From assembly GCA_017516315.1 (NCBI GenBank), contig JAFXDE010000022.1:1-64000 (forward strand): a DNA stretch of 64,000 nt, in the 5' to 3' direction. Position 1 is the stretch's first letter. Each line of letters starts with the position of its first letter. The notes under the pieces are model-generated. The model was not told the DNA's origin. It was given only the letters and a program-made list of their open reading frames with translations, and did no database searches. This DNA comes from Clostridia bacterium (GTDB lineage Bacteria; Bacillota; Clostridia; Oscillospirales; Acutalibacteraceae). Below, in pieces: positions 52,046 to 61,285 of this stretch. The translations under genes were made by a program, and so were the position numbers.

Positions 52046-55000
52046 TTATTCAGCATCGGGAGCGTAGAGATCCTTGAGCTTGAGAAGGTGTGCATATCTG
52101 TCGAGAGCAACCTTTTCGCTCTTCTGGAAGAGTGCTTCAGCTCTGTCGGGGAATTCACGCATCAGTCTGGTGTAACGGGCTTCGTTCTTAATGAATGCCT
52201 GATACTCTGCGTTGGGCTCCTTGGAATCGAGAGTGAAGGGATTCTTTCCTTCTGCCTTAAGAGCAGGATTGAAGCGGAAGAGATTCCAGTAGCCGCATTC
52301 TACAGCCTTCTTCATTTCTGCCTGGCAGTTCATCATACCACCCTTGATTGAGTGCATTTCGCAGGGTGAGTAACCGATAATGATTGAGGGACCCTTGTAA
52401 GCTTCAGCTTCCTGGATAGCCTTAAGTGTCTGGTTCATGTTAGCGCCCATAGCGATCTGTGCGACATAAACATAACCGTAGCTCATAGCGATTTCAGCGA
52501 GGCTCTTCTTATTGATTTCCTTACCTGCAGCTGCGAACTGTGCAACCTGACCGATGTTGGAAGCCTTTGAAGCCTGACCGCCGGTGTTTGAGTAAACCTC
52601 TGTATCGAATACGAAGATGTTTACATCTTCACCTGAAGCGATAACGTGATCAAGACCGCCGTAACCGATATCGTATGCCCAGCCGTCACCGCCGAAGATC
52701 CATACGGATTTCTTTGAAAGGTATTCGCTGTTAGCGAGAACATCCTTGCAAAGGTCACATTCTGCGCCTGCAGCCTTGATAGCAGCAACGAGAGCATCAG
52801 CAGCAGCTGTGTTCTTTTCGCCGTCATCGATTGTAGCAAGGTAAGCGTCAGCAGCAGCCTTAACCTCTGCCTTGCAAAGCTCGGAAGCAGCGATTTCCTT
52901 AACCTCAGAAATAAGTCTGTCTCTGAGAGCCTTCTGGCCGTAGTACATACCGAGACCGTGCTCAGCGTTATCCTCGAAGAGGGAGTTAGCCCATGCAGGA
53001 CCGTGACCCTTTTCGTTTACTGTGTAGGGAGATGTAGCTGCGGGACCGCCCCAGATTGAGGAACAGCCTGTAGCGTTTGAGATATACATTCTGTCACCGA
53101 AGAGCTGTGTTACGAGACGTGCATAAGCAGTTTCAGCACAGCCTGCGCATGAACCGGAGAACTCGAGGAGAGGCTTCTTGTACTGGCTGGAAACAACATT
53201 GATTGTAGCAGTTGTTTCGGGCTTTTCAGTAACGTTAGCTACGCAGTAATCGAATACTTCCTGCTGAGCCATCTGAGATTCACGGGCAACCATCTTGAGT
53301 GAGTTTGTCTTACAAACACCGATACATACGCCGCAACCCATACAGTCCATGGGAGAAACAGCAAGAGTGTAGGTGTAGTTTGTCTTAACGATGGGCTTTT
53401 CAGCCTTCTTGAGAGCTGCGGGAGCTGCTGCTACTTCTTCTTCACTCATAGCGAAGGGACGGATAGTAGCGTGGGGACATACATAAGCACACTGGTTACA
53501 CTTAGCACAGGTAGCTGCATCCCATTCGGGAACGAGAACAGCAACGCCTCTCTTTTCGTAAGCGGAAGCACCGTGCTCGAAGGTACCGTCAGCGTGGTCT
53601 GCGAAAGCAGAAACGGGAAGTGAGTAACCGCCCATAACTGAGATAGGCTTAAGAATACCGTCAACCATCTTAACGAGCTTTTCTTTACCTTCGCTCTTAG
53701 CTGCAACAGCTTCGTCGGTAGCGTCTGCCCATGCTGCGGGAACTTCTACCTTATGGAATGCTGTAGCACCTGCATCGATAGCGTTATGGTTAGCGTCAAC
53801 AATATCCTGGCCCTTCTTTGAGTAGGACTTTGTAGCGGCATCCTTCATATACTGGATAGCTTCTGCTGAAGGCATAACATTTGCAAGAGCAAAGAATGCA
53901 GACTGAAGAACTGTGTTTGTTCTCTTGCCCATACCAACCTTCTGTGCAAGGTCGATAGCGTTAACTGTGTAGAGCTGGATATTGTTCTTTGCGATGTATC
54001 TCTTAGCATCTGCAGGCATGTGCTTATCAAGCTCTTCGTCAGACCACTGGCAGTTGATGAGGTAAACACCGCCGGGCTTAACATCGTTAACCATCTTGAA
54101 GCCTTTTTCTACATAAGAGGGGTTATGACATGCAACGAAGTCAGCCTTGTTGATGTAGTAGGGGCTCTTGATGGGCTTATCACCGAAACGAAGGTGAGAA
54201 ATAGTGATACCGCCTGTCTTCTTTGAGTCATACTGGAAGTAAGCCTGTACGTATTTGTCAGTGTGGTCACCGATGATTTTGATGGAGTTCTTATTAGCAC
54301 CGACCGTACCGTCACCGCCGAGGCCCCAGAACTTACATTCGATGGTGCCTTCTGCAGCAGTGTTGGGAGCTTCTGTTTCTTCGAGTGAAAGACCTGTAAG
54401 GTCATCAACGATACCGAGTGTGAAGCCGTTTTTGGGCTCAGCCTTAGCGAGCTCTTTGTAAACTGCAAAAACAGATGAGGGAGGTGTATCCTTAGAACCG
54501 AGACCGTAACGGCCGCCTACTACCTTGATGTCAGCCTTACCTGCAGTAGCAAGAGCAGTAACAACATCGAGATAAAGAGGTTCACCGAGTGAGCCGGGTT
54601 CCTTTGTTCTGTCAAGAACAGCGATTTTCTTACATGTAGCAGGAATAGCTGCGAGAAGGTGCTTAGCGGAGAAGGGTCTGTAAAGACGAACCTTGATAAG
54701 ACCAACCTTTTCGCCTGCTGCTGTGAGATAATCAACAACCTCTTCAGCAACGTCATTGAATGAACCCATAGCTACGATAACTCTTTCAGCATCGGGAGCA
54801 CCGTAATAGTTAAAGAGCTGATAGTCTGTACCGAGCTTAGCGTTAACCTTGCCCATGTACTCTTCTACGATAGCGGGAACTGCATCATAGTATTTGTTAC
54901 ATGCTTCTCTGTTCTGGAAGAAGATGTCGTCGTTTTCGTGAGAACCGCGCATAACGGGTCTTTCGGGGTTGAGAGCTCTTTTTCTGAACTCTTCAACAGC

Positions 55001-55594
55001 CTTCATATTTGTCATTTCCTTAAGGTCCTCGAAATCCCAAACTTCGATCTTCTGAAGCTCATGGGAAGTACGGAAGCCGTCAAAGAAGTTAAGGAAAGGA
55101 ACGCGGGATTCGATGGAAGCCATGTGTGCTACTGCACCGAGGTCCATAACCTCCTGGGTATTTGTTTCAGCGAGCATTGCGAAACCTGTCTGACGGCAGG
55201 CATAAACGTCGGAATGGTCACCGAAGATGTTAAGAGCGTGAGATGCTACACAACGTGCAGAAACATGGAATACGCAGGGAAGAAGCTCACCGGCGATTTT
55301 ATACATGTTGGGGATCATAAGAAGAAGACCCTGTGAAGCTGTGTAGGTAGTAGTAAGAGCACCTGCAGCGAGTGAGCCGTGAACGGTACCTGCGGCACCT
55401 GCTTCTGACTGCATTTCTACAACATTTACTCTTGTGCCGAAAATGTTTTTAAGACCCTGTGCTGACCACTGATCTACATAGTCTGCCATAGGGCTGGAAG
55501 GTGTGATGGGGTAAATACCTGCTACTTCTGTGAACGCATAGGAAACGTGAGCAGCGGCATTGTTACCATCCATGGTTTTCATTTTTCTGGCCAT
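52046..55594 (-). CDS. nifJ: Pyruvate:ferredoxin (flavodoxin) oxidoreductase
   Basis: The enzyme oxidises pyruvate + CoA to acetyl-CoA + CO2, reducing ferredoxin; central to anaerobic energy metabolism. The 1182-residue single chain holds, in order, the pyrimidine-binding domain (GNNAAAHVSYAFTEVAGIYPITPSSPMADY), the transketolase C-like domain, the gamma domain, two 4Fe-4S motifs (CAKCNQCAYVCPH near 690 and CMGCGVCIGVC near 750), and the TPP-binding domain with CAGCAETAYARL, GDGWAYDIGYGGLDHV and TEVYSNTGGQASK. AAGGAGG precedes the ATG. Own promoter and terminator. Confidence 0.98.
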   Translation of the reverse strand: MARKMKTMDGNNAAAHVSYAFTEVAGIYPITPSSPMADYVDQWSAQGLKNIFGTRVNVVEMQSEAGAAGTVHGSLAAGALTTTYTASQGLLLMIPNMYKIAGELLPCVFHVSARCVASHALNIFGDHSDVYACRQTGFAMLAETNTQEVMDLGAVAHMASIESRVPFLNFFDGFRTSHELQKIEVWDFEDLKEMTNMKAVEEFRKRALNPERPVMRGSHENDDIFFQNREACNKYYDAVPAIVEEYMGKVNAKLGTDYQLFNYYGAPDAERVIVAMGSFNDVAEEVVDYLTAAGEKVGLIKVRLYRPFSAKHLLAAIPATCKKIAVLDRTKEPGSLGEPLYLDVVTALATAGKADIKVVGGRYGLGSKDTPPSSVFAVYKELAKAEPKNGFTLGIVDDLTGLSLEETEAPNTAAEGTIECKFWGLGGDGTVGANKNSIKIIGDHTDKYVQAYFQYDSKKTGGITISHLRFGDKPIKSPYYINKADFVACHNPSYVEKGFKMVNDVKPGGVYLINCQWSDEELDKHMPADAKRYIAKNNIQLYTVNAIDLAQKVGMGKRTNTVLQSAFFALANVMPSAEAIQYMKDAATKSYSKKGQDIVDANHNAIDAGATAFHKVEVPAAWADATDEAVAAKSEGKEKLVKMVDGILKPISVMGGYSLPVSAFADHADGTFEHGASAYEKRGVAVLVPEWDAATCAKCNQCAYVCPHATIRPFAMSEEEVAAAPAALKKAEKPIVKTNYTYTLAVSPMDCMGCGVCIGVCKTNSLKMVARESQMAQQEVFDYCVANVTEKPETTATINVVSSQYKKPLLEFSGSCAGCAETAYARLVTQLFGDRMYISNATGCSSIWGGPAATSPYTVNEKGHGPAWANSLFEDNAEHGLGMYYGQKALRDRLISEVKEIAASELCKAEVKAAADAYLATIDDGEKNTAAADALVAAIKAAGAECDLCKDVLANSEYLSKKSVWIFGGDGWAYDIGYGGLDHVIASGEDVNIFVFDTEVYSNTGGQASKASNIGQVAQFAAAGKEINKKSLAEIAMSYGYVYVAQIAMGANMNQTLKAIQEAEAYKGPSIIIGYSPCEMHSIKGGMMNCQAEMKKAVECGYWNLFRFNPALKAEGKNPFTLDSKEPNAEYQAFIKNEARYTRLMREFPDRAEALFQKSEKVALDRYAHLLKLKDLYAPDAE

Positions 55595-55652
55595 TGGATT
55601 TTTCCTCCTTGTATTTATACATTAATATTTAGCAATTAAATTACCACTTAAC

Positions 55653-55681
55653 ATTCTAACACTTTAATTGTAAATTGTAAA
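55653..55681 (-). promoter_or_regulatory. nifJ promoter
   Basis: Minus strand TTTACA (55681-55676), 17 bases, TAGAAT (55658-55653). Confidence 0.65.
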
Positions 55682-55825
55682 TAGTGTTTTACGAAAATTT
55701 TTTGGCAAAAAAGACAGTAATTGTAAAAAAATGTTCCTTACTCACGACCCGACAACGAAACAGGCACTGCATTTATTTTTTCACACACTATCACCCGACG
55801 CATATAATGTAAAGAGGTGTATTAT

Positions 55826-56125
55826 ATGAACTGCTGTGTTACTGATCTTCGGAACAAAGAGGTAATCAATACAAAAAACGGTCACCGTCTCGGATGTGTA
55901 AGCGATGTGGAAATCTGCTGTGAAAGCGGTCAGCTCTGCGCTATCGTTATCTGGGGCAAGAGCAGGCCCTTCGACCTGTCAGGCAAATGCGACGACATCC
56001 GTATTCCCTGGAAGGACATACAGGTTATCGGTGAGGAAACCGTTCTCGTTTGCGTAGACGAATGTGACTGCTGCTGTACGAAAGAAAAGGATAAGCGGAG
56101 GATTTTTGAGGGGCTGTTCGGATGA
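55826..56125 (+). CDS. YlmC/YmxH-family PRC-barrel protein with Cys-rich tail
   Basis: 99 residues. The PRC-barrel (MNCCVTDLRNKEVINTKNGHRLGCVSDVEI...IPWKDIQVIGEETVLV) matches the YlmC/YmxH sporulation-associated family. Unusually it ends in VDECDCCCTKEKDKRR, a dense cysteine cluster that could bind metal, with two more Cys at residues 3-4. GAGGTG sets the ATG at 55826. CATATAAT at 55801-55808 could be a -10, possibly of a sporulation sigma type, but no clear -35 is seen. Confidence 0.85.
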   Translation: MNCCVTDLRNKEVINTKNGHRLGCVSDVEICCESGQLCAIVIWGKSRPFDLSGKCDDIRIPWKDIQVIGEETVLVCVDECDCCCTKEKDKRRIFEGLFG

Positions 56126-56202
56126 GTCTGTACGGCTCCCTCCTTTTTATCCAGAAAAGAAGGTAACATACCTTAATTATCATATTGCTTTTACTGTTTT
56201 TC

Positions 56203-56231
56203 TTGACCTGCTTTTAATTTAGTTATATAAT
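56203..56231 (+). promoter_or_regulatory. Promoter of the GH3/GH39-like operon
   Basis: TTGACC (56203-56208), 17 bases, TATAAT (56226-56231). Confidence 0.85.
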
Positions 56232-56280
56232 AAAACCGATTAAAGAAGAAACCGACCAACACAAACATTCGGAGGAAAAT

Positions 56281-58713
56281 ATGAAAAACAAAGAAATTCT
56301 CGAAAAGCTGACTCTCGAAGAAAAGGCCGAGCTCTGTACAGGAAAGGATTTCTGGCACCTGAACGGTGTGGAAAGACTCGGCATACCCTCTGTCACTCTT
56401 ACAGACGGGCCTCACGGTCTGAGTCTCCGTAAGCCCGACGGCGATATCAGAAAATCAGTTACAGCTACCTGTTATCCCTCGGCAGCAACTACTGCCTGCT
56501 CCTGGGACAGAGACCTTCTTTACAGAATGGGACAGGCTATGGGGCAGGAGTGCCTTAAAGAAAACATAAGCATTATCTTGGGCCCGGGCGTAAATATGAA
56601 GCGCTCCCCTCTTTGCGGAAGAAACTTCGAATACTTCTCCGAAGACCCTCTTTTAGCCGGTGAGCTTGCAGCAGGTCTCATAAACGGCATACAGTCCAAG
56701 GGTGTCGGTACTGCTCTCAAGCACTTCGCCGTAAATACCCAGGAAAAGCGCCGTCTGATTATCGACAGCGTAGCAGACGAAAGAGCCCTCCGCGAGATTT
56801 ACCTCACAGCCTTCGAAATAGCCGTAAAAAAGGCACAGTCCTGGACAGTAATGAATTCCTATAATAAAGTAAACGGCACCTACAGCTCCGATAACGGTTA
56901 TCTGCAGAATAAGATTCTCCGTGAGGAATGGGGCTTCAAGGGCGCGGTTATGTCCGACTGGGGTGCAGTAAATAACCGTGTAAAGGGTCTTAAAAACGGT
57001 AACGACCTGGAAATGCCCTCATCCAAAGGCTACGGCACAAAGAAAATCTGCGAGGCTGTCAGAAGCGGTACCCTCGACGAAAAATATCTCGACATCGCCG
57101 CAGACAGAATACTTACTCTCATCGAAAAGTCAAAGACAGCTCTCGGTGATTTCACTTATGACGAAGACGAGCATCATTCTCTTGCCGCGGAAATCTGCGC
57201 TAATTCCGTAGTTTTACTGAAAAATGAAGATAACACTCTGCCTCTTTCCAAGGATAAGACAGTAGCCGTAATCGGTGAAATGGCGAGAGCACCCCGCTAT
57301 CAGGGCGAGGGAAGCTCCATCATCGTTCCAACGAAAATCACCGATGCCTTTGACAGCCTTTTAGAGGAGGGCTACAGAATAAGCTATGCTCCCGGTTATT
57401 TCAAAAAGCAGGACGAGTCCAACGATGCAATGGTAAAGGATGCCTGTAATGTAGCCTCCGCGGCTGATGCCGTACTTCTCTTTATCGGACTTACGGAAGA
57501 ATACGAAAGCGAGGGCTACGACAGGAGAACTATGAGCCTTCCTCTTTCCCATAACAGACTTCTGGAAGAGGTTTTGAAGGTAAATAAAAATGTCACCGTG
57601 GTTCTTTCGGGCGGCTCACCCGTAATTATGCCCTGGGCGAGTAGGGTCAAGGCTATCCTTAACGGCTATCTCGGCGGCCAGGCAAGCGGTAAAGCCATAG
57701 CGGAAATCATTTCAGGTAAGGTAAATCCCTCAGGCAAGCTCGCTGAGACCTATCCCCTTAAGGAAGCTGATGTTCCCTGCAGTAATTATTATCCCGGCAC
57801 GGGACTTACCGCAGAGCACAGAGAGGGTATTTACATCGGATACCGCTATTACGATACGGCACAGAAGGATGTTCTTTTCCCCTTCGGTCACGGACTTTCC
57901 TATACGGAATTTGAATATTCCGACATAAGGCTCTCCTCCGAAAGCATAACAGATACCGACACTCTCTCCGTTACCTGTAAGGTGAAAAACATCGGAAGCA
58001 AAGACGGTGCAGAAGCCGTACAGCTTTATGTAAGGGACTGCGAAAGCACAGTCTTCCGCCCCGAAAAGGAGCTTCGTGATTTCACCAAGGTATTTCTGAA
58101 GGCAGGCGAAGAAAAGGAGGTATCCTTCACTCTTTCACAGAGAGCCTTCGCATACTATAATATTAATATCAGCAGCTGGCACACAGAATCGGGCGAATTC
58201 GAAATCCTTATCGGCGCTTCAAGCCGTGATATAAGACTCAGCGCAAAGGCAGAGGTTATCTCCTCCCTTCCCGAGGCTCAGTCTCCCGACTACAGAGAAT
58301 CTGCACCCTGCTACTACGGCGCAGATGTAAAAAGCGTACCCGACAGGCAGTTCAGAGCTCTTTTAGGCAGAGACATACCGCCTAAGTACCGGGATGTGAA
58401 TGATAGATTCACCGTGGAAAGCTGTCTTATGGATGCAGAGCATACCAAGTGGGGCAAAAGAATAATAACCGTTATGACAGGCGGAAAGAAGCCTGACCCT
58501 GATTATCAGGGCGGAGACCCGATGAGAGATATAGTTCTCGAAAGCCCCTTAAGAGGTCTTTATTCGATGGGTCACGGGGTATTCACGGAAAAAACGGTAG
58601 AAGGTATTCTGATGCTTCTTAACGGTGAAGGCTCTGCCACAGCGATGATGAAAATTTTCACAGGACTTCTTCCTGCTCTGAAAAGGCTCCCCGAGCTTCT
58701 GAAAATTATATAA
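56281..58713 (+). CDS. Glycoside hydrolase family 3 (beta-glucosidase-type)
   Basis: GH3 enzymes cut beta-glucosides, xylosides or related bonds with retention. The 810-residue protein has ERLGIPSVTLTDGPHGL, LGPGVNMKRSPLCGRNFEYFSEDP, KHFAVNTQEKRR, VMSDWGAVN (nucleophile Asp226), the alpha/beta sandwich, and a fibronectin-like domain (FPFGHGLSYTEFEY...). About 150 more residues follow, with no assigned domain. No signal peptide: cytoplasmic. GGAGG precedes the ATG. Fourteen bases before a secreted GH39-like gene, suggesting the secreted enzyme frees oligosaccharides that this one finishes. Exact specificity open. Confidence 0.93.
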   Translation: MKNKEILEKLTLEEKAELCTGKDFWHLNGVERLGIPSVTLTDGPHGLSLRKPDGDIRKSVTATCYPSAATTACSWDRDLLYRMGQAMGQECLKENISIILGPGVNMKRSPLCGRNFEYFSEDPLLAGELAAGLINGIQSKGVGTALKHFAVNTQEKRRLIIDSVADERALREIYLTAFEIAVKKAQSWTVMNSYNKVNGTYSSDNGYLQNKILREEWGFKGAVMSDWGAVNNRVKGLKNGNDLEMPSSKGYGTKKICEAVRSGTLDEKYLDIAADRILTLIEKSKTALGDFTYDEDEHHSLAAEICANSVVLLKNEDNTLPLSKDKTVAVIGEMARAPRYQGEGSSIIVPTKITDAFDSLLEEGYRISYAPGYFKKQDESNDAMVKDACNVASAADAVLLFIGLTEEYESEGYDRRTMSLPLSHNRLLEEVLKVNKNVTVVLSGGSPVIMPWASRVKAILNGYLGGQASGKAIAEIISGKVNPSGKLAETYPLKEADVPCSNYYPGTGLTAEHREGIYIGYRYYDTAQKDVLFPFGHGLSYTEFEYSDIRLSSESITDTDTLSVTCKVKNIGSKDGAEAVQLYVRDCESTVFRPEKELRDFTKVFLKAGEEKEVSFTLSQRAFAYYNINISSWHTESGEFEILIGASSRDIRLSAKAEVISSLPEAQSPDYRESAPCYYGADVKSVPDRQFRALLGRDIPPKYRDVNDRFTVESCLMDAEHTKWGKRIITVMTGGKKPDPDYQGGDPMRDIVLESPLRGLYSMGHGVFTEKTVEGILMLLNGEGSATAMMKIFTGLLPALKRLPELLKII

Positions 58714-58726
58714 AGGAGAAAGAAAA

Positions 58727-61186
58727 ATGACTAAATTAATATCTTTTATTATCACGGTTATATTGCTCTTAGAATCTCTTCCTTTTGCCTGGACACCTAC
58801 CCTTACGGTAGATGCAGGTGAAAGAGGAGACGAAATCTCGAACTATGCTACAGGCTTTCTTTACGGTCTGGCTGAGCCGGGCGTACCCAGCGAAGCGATG
58901 ACAAACAGCCTCGATATTTCCACTGTTTCTCAGAAGGTTATCGGCGGTCTTCAGCATCCCACAGGCGACATAGACCGTGTAGCCGATCAGCTTGACAGCT
59001 GTGACTACAGAGTTGTTTATCTTCAGGATTCCTTTGATACCTGGTACTACTGCCATAAGGAAATCATGGAAATGAGAAAGAACGGCACTTATGACTGGGA
59101 AGAGTTTCTTTATGAAAAATACCTGCCCATCGTGGAAGAAAAGGTAACAGAGCTTTCCCGGAAGGACTACGCCGACGATATCGTTTACTGCATTTATAAT
59201 GAATGTGACAACGCCATATGGTTCGGTAATTATTTTGATGGTAATGTTCACTATGATGAAGTGGGCAGAGCCAATTTCTATAAGGCATGGAAAATCACTT
59301 ATGACCTTGTAAAAAGTATCGTTCCCGATGCCAAAATAGGCGGCCCCGGCTTCTGTGACTATGAAACAACAAAAATGGAAGGCTTTATGGAATACACTGC
59401 AGAAAATGACTGTGTTCCCGAAATTATGATTTACCATGAGCTTGCCTATTGGTCAGTTCCCGACTGGTATGCTCACGTGGAGGATTACAGAAGGATCGAA
59501 AATGAGCTTGGTCTTGATGAGCGTACAATTATCGTAACGGAATACGGTGAAATGGAAGAATGCGGTAATCCCGCAGATATGCTTCATTACATAATCTGTA
59601 TGGAAGAAACCAATGTTTACGGTGATATGGCTTTCTGGAGACTATCCAACAACCTTAACGATACTGCTGCTGACGATAACTCGCCCAACTCAAACTGGTG
59701 GCTTTACAGAAAATATGCCGAAATGGACGGCAAGACACTGAAAACCGACAGCAAAACAGATGAGAAATATAACCCCAGAGAAAGACTTGACGGTATCGCC
59801 TCCGTTTCAGACGACGGAAAAACAGTTAAGATGATTGTTAACGGACAGAAAAAAAGAAGTGCTGTAAAGATAATAAATCTTGACGAGACAAATCTTGGGG
59901 AAAGGATTGATGTTACTGTTGAATGTGTTTATTACAAAGGACTTTCAGGCATCGTTTCAAAGCCTGTTTTAGTAAGACAGTACACAGCCTCGCCTTCCTT
60001 CGGCAATATTAATATCAATCTTCCTTCTGCAGATGCCGATGCGGTATATTTTGTAACCGCCTCAGCAAGCGAAGGAGACATTGAGCCTGTCAGAAATACA
60101 AATCTACCCGTAAGATATGAATTTGAGGACGGAAAGCTTCTCGGAGACGCTTATACCTACGACAGTGCTTATGCTACTACAGGCGAGGTTCAGGGAATGT
60201 GCGGAGGCTTCGAAAAGGACGGCGACGGAGTAAAAATCAAGGTAACGGCCTGCGAAAAAGCAACCTACAGACTCGACATCATCTACGGAAAGCATAATGA
60301 CTCAGGAGTAAAATCCGGCAGAGATCACGGCATAGCCAACTTCACCCTCGACGGAAAGACCACCGAGCTGATGCTCGAAAATACCATAAAGAGTGAATAT
60401 ACGACTCTGAAAACTCTCTATGTCGACCTTTATCCGGGTGTGCATACCATCGAGCTTTCCCATAAGGAGGGAACCTTTGTTCTTGACAGCCTTATTATGT
60501 CAAAGGATACAGAGGATAATACCGCTGCAGTGCTGAAGGATTCCGACGACGGAAAAGCATATCTTGCCGTAGCTCCCGAAGACGGATACTATTATACAGG
60601 TCTCGGTGACGGAACCTACGACATCAGCATCGACGGCGCAAATGCCAAAGTTGAAAACGGAAATACAGTTTACCTCAGAAGAGGTCTCAACGAAATCAAT
60701 CTCTCTGCCCCCTCCTCTCTCGAGCTTACCAAAGCTGATGCCGAAGCCTCCTGTGCAGTAATCGGAGCAAAGGATATAACCGTAGCTGACGGTGCGGAAA
60801 TTCTCACCGACAAATACGGAAATACCTATCTTGGCGGTATAACAGGCGGCAAGGGTAAGGGTACACTCAGAGTTCATGCTCCCGAAAGCGGAGATTACAG
60901 GGTTACCGTTCTTTATTCAAATAACTCCGAGGGCGGTTATCACGATTATAACGTTGACCTGATCGAAAGATACCTCACCGTCAGCGTTAATGGCAGCAAG
61001 GGAAGAGATATTTTCTTCCGGAACACCAACAGTGACTATACATTTAAAACAATGACCTTTAATATCAGCCTCGAAAAGGGTGAAAACGAAATCACCTTCT
61101 CCAACTCAGGCGAATACAGCTTTGCTTCTCTTACTCCTGAGGCTCCCCTAGTTAAAAATGTAACAATTAACAGTGTGATTTCATAA
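58727..61186 (+). CDS. Secreted GH39-like glycosidase with carbohydrate-binding modules
   Basis: 819 residues: an N-terminal hydrophobic signal (about 1-22), a TIM-barrel-like region (about 40-400) with CIYNECDN (Glu159, candidate acid/base in an NE pair) and IIVTEYGEME (Glu272, candidate nucleophile), then two beta-rich modules (about 455-590 beginning RYEFEDGKLLGDA, and about 680-819) of CBM6/CBM35-like look. The IGGPGF motif and NE...E spacing resemble GH39 beta-xylosidases in clan A, but I cannot assign the family firmly. AAAGGAG before the ATG. Same operon as GH3. Confidence 0.75.
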   Translation: MTKLISFIITVILLLESLPFAWTPTLTVDAGERGDEISNYATGFLYGLAEPGVPSEAMTNSLDISTVSQKVIGGLQHPTGDIDRVADQLDSCDYRVVYLQDSFDTWYYCHKEIMEMRKNGTYDWEEFLYEKYLPIVEEKVTELSRKDYADDIVYCIYNECDNAIWFGNYFDGNVHYDEVGRANFYKAWKITYDLVKSIVPDAKIGGPGFCDYETTKMEGFMEYTAENDCVPEIMIYHELAYWSVPDWYAHVEDYRRIENELGLDERTIIVTEYGEMEECGNPADMLHYIICMEETNVYGDMAFWRLSNNLNDTAADDNSPNSNWWLYRKYAEMDGKTLKTDSKTDEKYNPRERLDGIASVSDDGKTVKMIVNGQKKRSAVKIINLDETNLGERIDVTVECVYYKGLSGIVSKPVLVRQYTASPSFGNININLPSADADAVYFVTASASEGDIEPVRNTNLPVRYEFEDGKLLGDAYTYDSAYATTGEVQGMCGGFEKDGDGVKIKVTACEKATYRLDIIYGKHNDSGVKSGRDHGIANFTLDGKTTELMLENTIKSEYTTLKTLYVDLYPGVHTIELSHKEGTFVLDSLIMSKDTEDNTAAVLKDSDDGKAYLAVAPEDGYYYTGLGDGTYDISIDGANAKVENGNTVYLRRGLNEINLSAPSSLELTKADAEASCAVIGAKDITVADGAEILTDKYGNTYLGGITGGKGKGTLRVHAPESGDYRVTVLYSNNSEGGYHDYNVDLIERYLTVSVNGSKGRDIFFRNTNSDYTFKTMTFNISLEKGENEITFSNSGEYSFASLTPEAPLVKNVTINSVIS

Positions 61187-61211
61187 ATATGCAAAATTAT
61201 GCATATTTTTT
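61187..61211 (+). terminator. AT-rich terminator after the GH39-like gene
   Basis: ATATGCA-AAATTA-TGCATAT stem followed by TTTTT, immediately after the stop codon; weak because it is AT-rich. Confidence 0.55.
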
Positions 61212-61222
61212 GCATAAAACTA

Positions 61223-61251
61223 TTGACAAATACATTTTCGGGTGATAGAAT
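61223..61251 (+). promoter_or_regulatory. Promoter of the amino-acid ABC transporter
   Basis: TTGACA (61223-61228), 17 bases, TAGAAT (61246-61251). Confidence 0.8.
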
Positions 61252-61285
61252 ATCCGCATCATAAAATTTACGGAGGTAATTTCCA

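Noticed and set aside
61187..61222. ATGCA-containing inverted repeats before the ABC operon, considered as a T-box or SAM leader
   Set aside because: They lie upstream of the promoter and carry no leader motif; better explained as a weak terminator of the preceding gene.
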